A model generated the notes under the pieces. The model was not told the origin of the DNA, made no database searches, and saw nothing but the letters and a program-made list of their open reading frames with translations. A program made the position numbers and the translations under genes. A DNA stretch of 64,000 nt from JASGDC01 sp047608145. GTDB lineage: Bacteria; Actinomycetota; Actinomycetes; Actinomycetales; Micrococcaceae. Below are positions 35,281 through 42,884 of this stretch, one piece after another. The stretch is from assembly GCA_047608145.1 (NCBI GenBank), contig JASGDC010000022.1, forward strand, positions 1 to 64,000, in the 5' to 3' direction. Position 1 is the stretch's first letter. Every line of letters starts with the position of its first letter.

Positions 35281-36255
35281 ATTTAATGCTGAAGTAATTA
35301 TTTTATACTTATTCGCACTAGTTGGAACATCATAATGCATAGATAGTTCTACTTCGTTTTTAGAAAAACCACGTTTAAATTGCGTAACATTCTTAAACTG
35401 TGGAAAAGCCTCTGTAGCAACTCCAGTCATGTCCCAAACCTTATTACCATTAGCCTTCATGTCTTTCATTACTTCCCACTGTAATAAGAAACTAGCGTAT
35501 GTATCTCGCCCCTCTTTATTACCTGCTGCATAAGGGTATTGCGAATGAGCGTTATACTCAGTAGACATCAACCAACAAACTGGCCGGTCTTCTACGTAAG
35601 CTACATACAATACTACGTTCTCTGGAAGACCTTTAAGCATTGAAATATAAGTGTCGTCACTACGTGCTGTAAAGTCATTGCGCTCTGTCGTTTCACGCAA
35701 AATTGGGAGCATTTTATCTTTCATCAACTTTGGTGCTTTTGCAGCATCAATTTTATGTACAGTCACACCCTTTTTAACTGCCTGACGAATACGGCGTCTA
35801 GTTGTTGAAGAGAAACTCATCATTAAATCGTCTTCATTTGGTGTTAAATCAACCCAAATAGCCCGGTCATACATAAACTGCTCTAATGCAGGCACCACAG
35901 CTTTTTGCTTGTAATTTACTTGCATACGTAAGTAAAGAGTAGAGTTACGGAACTGCTTAATCATAGTTGCAATTAACTCTTCCTCTAGTTCTTGTGTACA
36001 CTTAGTAAACCAAATTGGACCTTGGTTTACTAACGTCATGTTACGCATTCGAGCTTTAAAAGTAACTAGTCGAGCAGTCGCAATGAGCTTTTTACCTTTA
36101 AAGTAACCATAAAGACCTTCCACCGTACGTGGAATTTCCATTAGGTCATCTACCTTATCCCAAAGGTAGCTTTGTTCAATTGGCACATAAACATTTGGGT
36201 GTTCTTTTACAATCTGATCAAAGTCAGCCGGAGAAAGTTTCTTTACTATAAACAT
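35260..36255 (-). CDS. FemABX-type aminoacyl-tRNA-dependent ligase (copy A)
   Basis: The 331-residue protein matches the FemABX / MurM fold of tandem GNAT domains, with the opening PxxYVPIEQSYLWDKV, the Arg/Lys-rich SSTTRRRIRQAVKKGVTV segment and the late block WDMTGVATEAFPQFKNVTQFKRGFS. Family members add amino acids from aminoacyl-tRNA to the peptidoglycan stem to build cross-bridges. ATG 36255 has AAAGGG five bases upstream and is preferred to TTG 36258. It follows copy B by a short gap in an operon and is followed by the tRNA-like gene. The amino acid added is unknown. Confidence 0.9.
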   Translation of the reverse strand: MFIVKKLSPADFDQIVKEHPNVYVPIEQSYLWDKVDDLMEIPRTVEGLYGYFKGKKLIATARLVTFKARMRNMTLVNQGPIWFTKCTQELEEELIATMIKQFRNSTLYLRMQVNYKQKAVVPALEQFMYDRAIWVDLTPNEDDLMMSFSSTTRRRIRQAVKKGVTVHKIDAAKAPKLMKDKMLPILRETTERNDFTARSDDTYISMLKGLPENVVLYVAYVEDRPVCWLMSTEYNAHSQYPYAAGNKEGRDTYASFLLQWEVMKDMKANGNKVWDMTGVATEAFPQFKNVTQFKRGFSKNEVELSMHYDVPTSANKYKIITSALNLKRKLR

Positions 36256-36267
36256 CAAAACCCTTTA

Positions 36268-37284
36268 CTAGTGTGCTTCGCTGTAGAATTTTTTACGTCG
36301 TGCATTTATTGCAGTGGTTATTGCCTTGTACTTAACTTTATTCAATGGCACGTCATACATAGTTGGAATAATTGTATCTTCCTTGTTGAAGTGGCGTTTA
36401 AACACTGTAACATTTTTTAATTCTGGAAACTCTGGAGATTCCACACCTGTCATATTCCAAGTCTTATTACCTCGACTTGCAGCATCAATCATGCATTCAT
36501 ATTGCATTAAGAAATTAGCATTAATCTTTCGACCTACTTGGTTACCAGCAGCAAAATAATAGATTGCTTCCCCACGGTATTCTGTAGAAATAAGCCAAGC
36601 AACTGGCTTACCTTCATAGTTTGCCACAAACAATCTAGTAATATCGCTCATATTTTCAAGCATATTTTTATAAACATACTCATCAAAATTTCTAAAGCCA
36701 TTACGTGCAGTAGTTTCTTTCATAATTGGCATTAGATATTCACTGAAATACTTAGAAGCTTTGTCACTAGGAATCTGCTCTACTGTAACGCCTATTCTAC
36801 GTGCTTTACGTGTTAAGTTACGTGCTGAAGACGAAAAAGATTTTAGTAAGGCTTTTTCATCTCTATCAATATGTACTACCACTGCTCGATTATAGAAAGC
36901 TGGCTCAAAAGTATTTAAGGCTTTCTTGTGCTCAAAACGTAAGTGTAACCGCACATAAAGCACTGGTTTATCAAGTTTTTTACCTTGTTTTATAAGAGTA
37001 TCTAATAGTTCAGATTCTAACTCTTTAGTTACTTTAACTAACCAAACTGGTCCACGCTGAATCACAATTGATGGACGCATTTTATTTGAATAATAAACTA
37101 AGGAAGCAACCGCTACAGGTTTACCATTTTTTTGGTATGCAAAAAAACCAATCGGATGCCGATAAGGAAACTCTCTATCAAAAGTAACCCAATGTGAACT
37201 TTGTTCCACTGGTAATGCTACTTCTGGATATTTATCTATAAGATCTTCTAATTTATCAGCAGTTAATTGCACGATATCTAACAT
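36268..37284 (-). CDS. FemABX-type aminoacyl-tRNA-dependent ligase (copy B)
   Basis: The 338-residue protein is a paralog of copies A and C with the same blocks: PEVALPVEQSSHWVTF, KSFSSSARNLTRKARRIGVTV and WNMTGVESPEFPELKNVTVFKRHF. It is the first gene of a two-gene operon with copy A. Having several FemABX proteins usually means sequential addition of different bridge residues. Upstream lies the DnaA-box cluster shared with the divergent copy C. An ATGTAATTACG half-site of the oriC palindrome is at 37308-37318. Confidence 0.9.
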   Translation of the reverse strand: MLDIVQLTADKLEDLIDKYPEVALPVEQSSHWVTFDREFPYRHPIGFFAYQKNGKPVAVASLVYYSNKMRPSIVIQRGPVWLVKVTKELESELLDTLIKQGKKLDKPVLYVRLHLRFEHKKALNTFEPAFYNRAVVVHIDRDEKALLKSFSSSARNLTRKARRIGVTVEQIPSDKASKYFSEYLMPIMKETTARNGFRNFDEYVYKNMLENMSDITRLFVANYEGKPVAWLISTEYRGEAIYYFAAGNQVGRKINANFLMQYECMIDAASRGNKTWNMTGVESPEFPELKNVTVFKRHFNKEDTIIPTMYDVPLNKVKYKAITTAINARRKKFYSEAH

Positions 37285-37381
37285 AAAGTGAACAACTTCT
37301 TTCTAAATGTAATTACGACTTATTAAAGTCTACCTTATTTAGCTTGTATAACTCAGGAATATTAGATATTTCACCACAGAG

Positions 37382-37462
37382 TTATCCACGCATGTGGATA
37401 ACTCTGTGGATAACTTACATTGATGTAATTACATTAGTGAAAGTAAGGCTAAGTTATCCACA
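37382..37462. promoter_or_regulatory. Cluster of four DnaA boxes between divergent femABX genes
   Basis: Boxes: TTATCCACG (37382-37390), TGTGGATAA (37393-37401), TGTGGATAA (37405-37413) and TTATCCACA (37454-37462). Three are perfect and one has a single mismatch. The first two form a larger palindrome with arms GAGTTATCCAC and GTGGATAACTC. The cluster lies in the 235-bp gap between copies B and C and may link their expression to DnaA, or titrate DnaA. Confidence 0.75.
37415..37428. repeat. Palindrome TTACAT-TG-ATGTAA, also present in oriC
   Basis: The 6-bp arms are identical to those at 62069-62082 (TTACAT-CA-ATGTAA), and only the two central bases differ. The flanks C and TTAC are also shared. 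In both places the palindrome sits between DnaA boxes. Confidence 0.7.
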
Positions 37463-37519
37463 AAAAATTAAAAATTATGAAACAATTGAAAACGAAAGAA
37501 ACGAATTACAAGGAACACG

Positions 37520-38554
37520 ATGCTAACTGTAAGAAAACTTACAAATACTGAATTCACAGAAATTGCAGATGCACACCCAGATACTTTTATTCCAATTGAA
37601 CAAAGTCCAGAGTGGGATGATTATGATCACATTCTAGGAGATAGGAAACTACTAGGAATATATGGCTACTACCAAAACAATAAGTTAGTTGCTACTACTC
37701 GCCTTACTTACTTCACATTGCCAATGCGCAATATTTTGCTATGTGTAAAGGGTCCAGTTTGGTTTAACGAGCAAACAGCCGAACATGAAAAAGAGCTTGT
37801 AGATACTATGAAAAACCACTTCACAAAAGTGGAAAAACTAAAAATTACTTTCATCCGTATGTGGCTTAAAAACCAGGTTTCAGGCACAAATGAGTCTTTT
37901 GAACCATTCCTTGCTAATAAAGAAATTTGGGTAGATATTAATCCAGAGAAACATCCAACTGAAGATGACTTATTAAAGGTATATAACAGCTCAACTCGTC
38001 GTAAAGTTCGTAAATGTATTCGCGATGGCAAAGTAGAAATTAAAGAGATCTCCGATTTAGCTGAACGCGTAAAACTTTTTGATGATGAACTTATGGAAAT
38101 CATGGAAGAAACACGTGACCGTAATAACTTCTATGCACATCCAAAAGAAATCTACCAAGCTACTTTAAAAGCTTTACCGAAACATGCAAAACTTTGGGTA
38201 GCTTATATTGATAGCAAACCAGCTTCTTGGATTCTTACTACTGAATACCATGGTTTTGCCACTTATCTATTCGGAGCAGGTAATGCTGAAGCCCGTAAGA
38301 TTAATGCTTCATACTTACTACAATTCATGGCTATGAGAGATCTTCAAACTCGAGGAAATACTACATACAACCTTACAGGTATTGAATCTCCAGAGTACCC
38401 AGGATTACGTAGTGTAACTAATTTTAAACGTGGTTTTTCTAAGTGGGAAGTTGAGTTGCCGCTAACTTATGATGTGCCAATTAGTGTCTTAAAATATCAA
38501 TTAGCAGTCAAAAGCTTAGCCGCTAGCCGTAAACTAAAAAGTTTACGTGGCTAA
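37520..38554 (+). CDS. FemABX-type aminoacyl-tRNA-dependent ligase (copy C)
   Basis: The 344-residue protein shares the family blocks: PDTFIPIEQSPEWDDY, YNSSTRRKVRKCIRDGKVEI and YNLTGIESPEYPGLRSVTNFKRGFS. It is divergently transcribed from copies A and B across the DnaA-box region. AAGGA precedes ATG 37520. It probably acts at the same cross-bridge with a different amino acid or position; this is inferred from family behaviour. Confidence 0.9.
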   Translation: MLTVRKLTNTEFTEIADAHPDTFIPIEQSPEWDDYDHILGDRKLLGIYGYYQNNKLVATTRLTYFTLPMRNILLCVKGPVWFNEQTAEHEKELVDTMKNHFTKVEKLKITFIRMWLKNQVSGTNESFEPFLANKEIWVDINPEKHPTEDDLLKVYNSSTRRKVRKCIRDGKVEIKEISDLAERVKLFDDELMEIMEETRDRNNFYAHPKEIYQATLKALPKHAKLWVAYIDSKPASWILTTEYHGFATYLFGAGNAEARKINASYLLQFMAMRDLQTRGNTTYNLTGIESPEYPGLRSVTNFKRGFSKWEVELPLTYDVPISVLKYQLAVKSLAASRKLKSLRG

Positions 38555-38584
38555 GTTAAATTAGCTACTTATAAAATCTGTATC

Positions 38585-39631
38585 TTATTTTTTTGAGGTA
38601 ACTAATAAAGAATATAGCGAGTATAGAGTTTCTTCATCAAGTTTAACTGGATTATTAGCTAAGCGTTGCGGATTTACCGAAGCGGCTAATACTGGCAAAT
38701 CTGATTTTTTAATAGTTATAGTTGGCATATTTATCTTATTAAATAGTTCTTTAAACTTTTCAATATGTGTAGAGAGCTCTGAAAAAACGTTAGTTAAATA
38801 TTCTGGACCACGTGGATCAGTATTCTTAGTTTCAACATTTTTACGCATATAATCCCAAACTATAGGGAGGCAAAGCGCTACCGCATGACCGTGAGGAGCT
38901 CCATAAAGACTTGTAATCTTATAACTCATTGCATGAGGTGCAGTAGTCCTAGTATAGTTAATTGCCTGTCCTGCTAAATTTGCAGCATGTAAAATATCAT
39001 AATTAGCTTTAGTACTAGAAGTTAAATAAGCATAAACACTTTCCTCTATCTCCGTGATAGCTGAAAGTGCTACTTTTTTACTTTCCTCTGTTGAGCTTAC
39101 TGACCAGTATGACTCTATAGCTTGACACCAGGCATCTAATAATGTGCATTTTTTCTGATACTCAGGTAAGTTCTCTAAAACTCTGGAGTCTAAAATAACT
39201 AAATCTGGTAATAAACAAGATGCATCAAGTGATTGTTTTTCATTATTTTCATACATTACTGCAAAACTAGTAGACTCACTACCAGTTCCAGCAGTAGTTG
39301 GCAGTGCAATTAAAGGAATTTCCTCTTGTTTAGAAAAATACTTAATACATTTTGCTACATCCATTGCACTGCCACCACCGGCACCAATAATAATATCAGC
39401 AGAAACCTTTTTAAAAACTTCTAATCCCGCTTGCACTTGTTCAATTGTAGGATTTGGTGAAAAATCACTAAACTTTGTAATTTTTGGTAAATTATCGTTA
39501 ATTGACTGTGCAATTTCTTGCTTATAAAATGAATTACCGCATACTAAAAGTACTACTTTATTTGAGTATTGTTTTAACGCTTCGGTTAATTCATCAGGAT
39601 TTTTAGAAATATCAATAAATTTCTGTGACAT
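38585..39631 (-). CDS. Iron-containing alcohol dehydrogenase, probable phosphonoacetaldehyde reductase
   Basis: The 348-residue group III alcohol dehydrogenase has the nucleotide-binding IIGAGGGSAMDVAKC, PTTAGTGSESTSFAV and the metal-site residues in LLDAWCQAIESYWS, TTAPHAMSY and GAPHGHAVALCLP. As last gene of an operon with PEP mutase and phosphonopyruvate decarboxylase it most likely reduces phosphonoacetaldehyde to 2-hydroxyethylphosphonate, as related enzymes do in fosfomycin and phosphinothricin pathways. No aminotransferase for 2-aminoethylphosphonate is present. It starts eight bases after the PEP mutase stop. Confidence 0.88.
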   Translation of the reverse strand: MSQKFIDISKNPDELTEALKQYSNKVVLLVCGNSFYKQEIAQSINDNLPKITKFSDFSPNPTIEQVQAGLEVFKKVSADIIIGAGGGSAMDVAKCIKYFSKQEEIPLIALPTTAGTGSESTSFAVMYENNEKQSLDASCLLPDLVILDSRVLENLPEYQKKCTLLDAWCQAIESYWSVSSTEESKKVALSAITEIEESVYAYLTSSTKANYDILHAANLAGQAINYTRTTAPHAMSYKITSLYGAPHGHAVALCLPIVWDYMRKNVETKNTDPRGPEYLTNVFSELSTHIEKFKELFNKINMPTITIKKSDLPVLAASVNPQRLANNPVKLDEETLYSLYSLLVTSKK

Positions 39632-39638
39632 TGTTTTC

Positions 39639-40934
39639 CTAGTCTTCTGGAATTAAGGTAATAATATCTTTAATAGACATACACATATCATCTGCTTCTT
39701 TTGCACGCTGATTTTCTAAAATTGTTTCAGCCGCTTTTTGCATCGCAGGGAATCCAGTACGTGTTAACTGGTTTGCGTAAATTACGACATTAACACCACG
39801 TTCAGCAAACTCATCTTCAGTAACTGTATTAAACGAAGTAGGTACTACTACAATTGGAGTATTTTTATCCTTATCACGGAATTTCTCTACAAATTCAAAA
39901 ATTTCTGCAGGTGACTTTTGACGAGAATGAATCATTATTCCATCTGCACCAGCTTCAACATACGCGAAGGCACGTTTTAACGCATCTTCCATGCCTTGTT
40001 CCAAAATTAAACTCTCAATACGAGCAATAATCATAAATTCTTCAGTACGTAATGCTTTTTTACCAGCACTTATTTTTGCAGAGAAATTTTCAATTGTGTC
40101 TTGTGTTTGCTCAACTTCCGTACCGAACAATGAGTTTTTCTTTAAACCAGTCTTATCTTCAATAATTACTGCAGAAACACCCATACGTTCAAAAGTTTTA
40201 ACATTATAGACAAAGTGTTCTACTAAACCACCAGTATCACCATCAAGAATGATTGGTTTAGTAGTTACTTCCATAATATCGTTAATAGTTTGCATTCGGT
40301 CTGACATATCAACTAGTTCAATATCAGGCTTACCTCTTGCTGTAGAATCACAAAGACTTGAAACCCACATAGCATCGAACTGCTTAGTCTTACCGTCTTT
40401 AACCACTTTGGTCTTTTCTGCAATCAAACCAGTAATACCTGAGTGTGCTTCAATAGCACTTACTACCTTTTTCATACCAAGCAACTGACGTAGTCTACCA
40501 CGACGAACATCTGGAGTATGAAGCTTATAGTTAAAACGATCTTCTAGTTCATCGTAAAGATCATTTTGTATGTATGGGAATTCTACTAGCTCACCACCGT
40601 AGCTTTCTAGTTCTTTAATAACTTCTTCGCGAATTTGCTTCTGATGCCCTTCTTTCCAGTCATCACCATGGACAACATAATCAGGTTTTAACTCTTTAAG
40701 GTTATCAACGTAACTTAGCGTATTTTGTGGAACTACTTTTTTAACACCAGCAATATTCTCAATAATTTCTTTACGTTCAGCGGCTGGTAAAAGAGGAAAC
40801 CTTTTAAAGGATGCAATTACTTCATTACTTAATAATCCTATTGTTAATTCGCCTAATTTAGCTGCTTTCTTAATAATATTTATATGACCACCATGTACTA
40901 CATCAGTGGAAAAAGCCATATAAACTGTTTTCAT
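39639..40934 (-). CDS. Phosphoenolpyruvate mutase with N-terminal nucleotidyltransferase domain
   Basis: The 431-residue protein is a fusion. Residues 1-130 form a cytidylyltransferase-like domain (STDVVHGGHINIIKKA, the HxGH-type motif), and residues 150-431 form the isocitrate-lyase-like PEP mutase. The diagnostic mutase loop EDKTGLKKNS occurs at residues 259-268. It converts PEP to phosphonopyruvate, the entry step of nearly all phosphonate biosynthesis. It overlaps the upstream nucleotidyltransferase gene by one base. The N-terminal domain could activate the final phosphonate, but its substrate is unproven. Confidence 0.94.
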   Translation of the reverse strand: MKTVYMAFSTDVVHGGHINIIKKAAKLGELTIGLLSNEVIASFKRFPLLPAAERKEIIENIAGVKKVVPQNTLSYVDNLKELKPDYVVHGDDWKEGHQKQIREEVIKELESYGGELVEFPYIQNDLYDELEDRFNYKLHTPDVRRGRLRQLLGMKKVVSAIEAHSGITGLIAEKTKVVKDGKTKQFDAMWVSSLCDSTARGKPDIELVDMSDRMQTINDIMEVTTKPIILDGDTGGLVEHFVYNVKTFERMGVSAVIIEDKTGLKKNSLFGTEVEQTQDTIENFSAKISAGKKALRTEEFMIIARIESLILEQGMEDALKRAFAYVEAGADGIMIHSRQKSPAEIFEFVEKFRDKDKNTPIVVVPTSFNTVTEDEFAERGVNVVIYANQLTRTGFPAMQKAAETILENQRAKEADDMCMSIKDIITLIPED

Positions 40935-41650
40935 TAGTTAGTCTCCTCTAATTGTTTTTTAACAAATTCTAAATCTTCAATAGTGTCTATTTCCGCACAT
41001 AGGGTATTTCTCACATCTACAGGGGATAACACAAAATATTTAGTGATATCGTTTAAAGCATTTTCTGCATAAACACTAGTGTTACCTTCCGTACAATACT
41101 GAGAAATTTCAGTTAACCAAATCTGCATAGTTGATTTTGATACTTTATAGAGAGGTTGAGCCGCAACTGAGTTATCGAAGAAATTAACTCCAACCTTAAT
41201 AATTCGATTATCCGTTATAACTGCTTTAAAATCTTTTTCTGGTAAAGGTAAAGTGGAACTTATAGTCATACAATTTTCAGCTTTTGAATCAATAACTGCT
41301 GATAAAACATGATCTTCAAATACTAAATCACCATGCATTGAAATTAGCTCATCATTTAACTTATCTGCAGCTAAATGCATTGAATATATATAGTTTGTAT
41401 CTGCATATTCTAAATTTTGTACAAACTCAAATTTCAATGGAAGATTTAAGGCTAAACAATGTTCCTTGATTTCATTATGAAATTTACCTGTAGTAATAAC
41501 TACATCAGTTATTCCAAACCTCGATAACTGGTGTAACTGTCTACTCAGAATAGTTTCATCTTTAGAAATCTGTGTCATACATTTAGGATTTTTTTTAGTC
41601 AATGAACCCAGTCTTGACCCAGTGCCTGAATTTAATATAAGTGCTTTCAT
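40934..41650 (-). CDS. LicC/PntC-like cytidylyltransferase
   Basis: The 238-residue nucleotidyltransferase starts with ILNSGTGSRLGSLTKKNPKC (GxGxRL...PK nucleotide loop) and has ADTNYIYSMHLA and HGDLVFED for substrate and metal binding. LicC activates phosphocholine and PntC activates 2-aminoethylphosphonate as CMP conjugates. In this operon the likely substrate is the phosphonate end product. It is tightly packed between the decarboxylase and the mutase. Confidence 0.88.
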   Translation of the reverse strand: MKALILNSGTGSRLGSLTKKNPKCMTQISKDETILSRQLHQLSRFGITDVVITTGKFHNEIKEHCLALNLPLKFEFVQNLEYADTNYIYSMHLAADKLNDELISMHGDLVFEDHVLSAVIDSKAENCMTISSTLPLPEKDFKAVITDNRIIKVGVNFFDNSVAAQPLYKVSKSTMQIWLTEISQYCTEGNTSVYAENALNDITKYFVLSPVDVRNTLCAEIDTIEDLEFVKKQLEETN

Positions 41651-41657
41651 TAATCCC

Positions 41658-42785
41658 TTATGAAAGCTTCTTCAAATTATCCATAAAAGCTTCTTTATTT
41701 TCTTTTGCAGTAGTCGTAGGGCGCCCTAAGTCAGCACGAGAAGCTAGTGAAGCTTTAACCTCAATTAAAGTTAACTCATTAAGATTTTTAGCTTCTTTGA
41801 GAACTTTTTCTAATTCTTCAATACTAGTTACAGAAGTTGCACTAGGATAACCGCAGGCTTTAGCAATTTTAACAAAATCAATATCTTCTGAAACTGTAGG
41901 CATTCCACCAACTGTTTCATGTGCACTATTATCAATTAGTATGTGCACAAGATTATTTGGCTTAGAAGAACCAGTCAAGGCAAATGCGCCTAGATGCATC
42001 AAGGCTGCACCGTCACCATCAATACACCAAACTTTGGTGTCTTTTTTATTTTGTGCAATTGCTAAAGCGATAGAAGAGCTATGCCCCATAGAGCCAACTG
42101 TCAAGAAATCATATTTGTGTGATTGCTTTTTAGCTTCACGTATTTCAAATAGTTCACGAGAAGCTTTACCAGTAGTAGAGACAATAATATCTTCATCTGC
42201 CACTTCAACTACTTTTTCAATGACATCTTCCCGAACTAACTCATAATCATTTTGGTAGTTAGCCTTAATTGTATCTTCAAAAGCACCTTTTTTGACTAAG
42301 AAAGCTAAACTCTTACCTTGACTAAATTGGCTTTGGAAGTTTTTCACTTTATCAGCTACATCTTCTGCTGTAGTTTCTTTATCAAGTACCATAACTTCAA
42401 GATTTAATAACTCACAAAGCTCTTTGCTGATTTCTCCTTGGAAAACATGCTGAGGTTCATCTTTTAGTCCAGGTTCACCACGCCAACCAATTATAAAAAT
42501 AGTAGGAATTCCATAAACCTTGTCATTTAATAGCGAAGTAATTGGATTTACTGCATTTCCTAAACCACTATTTTGCAAATAAACTACTGGAATATCGCCT
42601 GTCGCCAGATAATGCCCTGCAGCCAGTGCAACCGCATTACCCTCATTTGCCGCGATAATATGGCTTTCATTTATTCCATATTCCTGCGCTAGGTAGTTAC
42701 AAAATGGCTTTAATTGAGAATCAGGAACTCCTGCAAAAAACGGCTTTGAAAGTCCCAAACTCGAAATAAAAGTATTAATAATCAT
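41658..42785 (-). CDS. Phosphonopyruvate decarboxylase
   Basis: The 375-residue thiamine diphosphate enzyme has a PYR-domain region (FFAGVPDSQLKPFCNYL, NEGNAVALAAG) and a PP-domain region with GDGAALMHLGAF and a downstream Asn (LIDNSAHETVGGMPT). The opening FxGVPDSxLKPF is characteristic of phosphonopyruvate decarboxylases. It removes CO2 from phosphonopyruvate to give phosphonoacetaldehyde and pulls the unfavourable mutase reaction. It is the first gene of the operon. Confidence 0.93.
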   Translation of the reverse strand: MIINTFISSLGLSKPFFAGVPDSQLKPFCNYLAQEYGINESHIIAANEGNAVALAAGHYLATGDIPVVYLQNSGLGNAVNPITSLLNDKVYGIPTIFIIGWRGEPGLKDEPQHVFQGEISKELCELLNLEVMVLDKETTAEDVADKVKNFQSQFSQGKSLAFLVKKGAFEDTIKANYQNDYELVREDVIEKVVEVADEDIIVSTTGKASRELFEIREAKKQSHKYDFLTVGSMGHSSSIALAIAQNKKDTKVWCIDGDGAALMHLGAFALTGSSKPNNLVHILIDNSAHETVGGMPTVSEDIDFVKIAKACGYPSATSVTSIEELEKVLKEAKNLNELTLIEVKASLASRADLGRPTTTAKENKEAFMDNLKKLS

Positions 42786-42884
42786 ATTTCATAATCTTAT
42801 ACGAATCTTACGTGAAAGCAAAAGAGCCAAGATACCGATAACCTAGCTAATAAAATTACTATAAATTCTGATACCGCATAATAT

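Noticed and set aside
37285..37519. A second full replication origin
   Set aside because: Four DnaA boxes are present, but no extended AT-rich unwinding tract comparable with oriC and no replication gene is adjacent. A regulatory or titration role is more likely.
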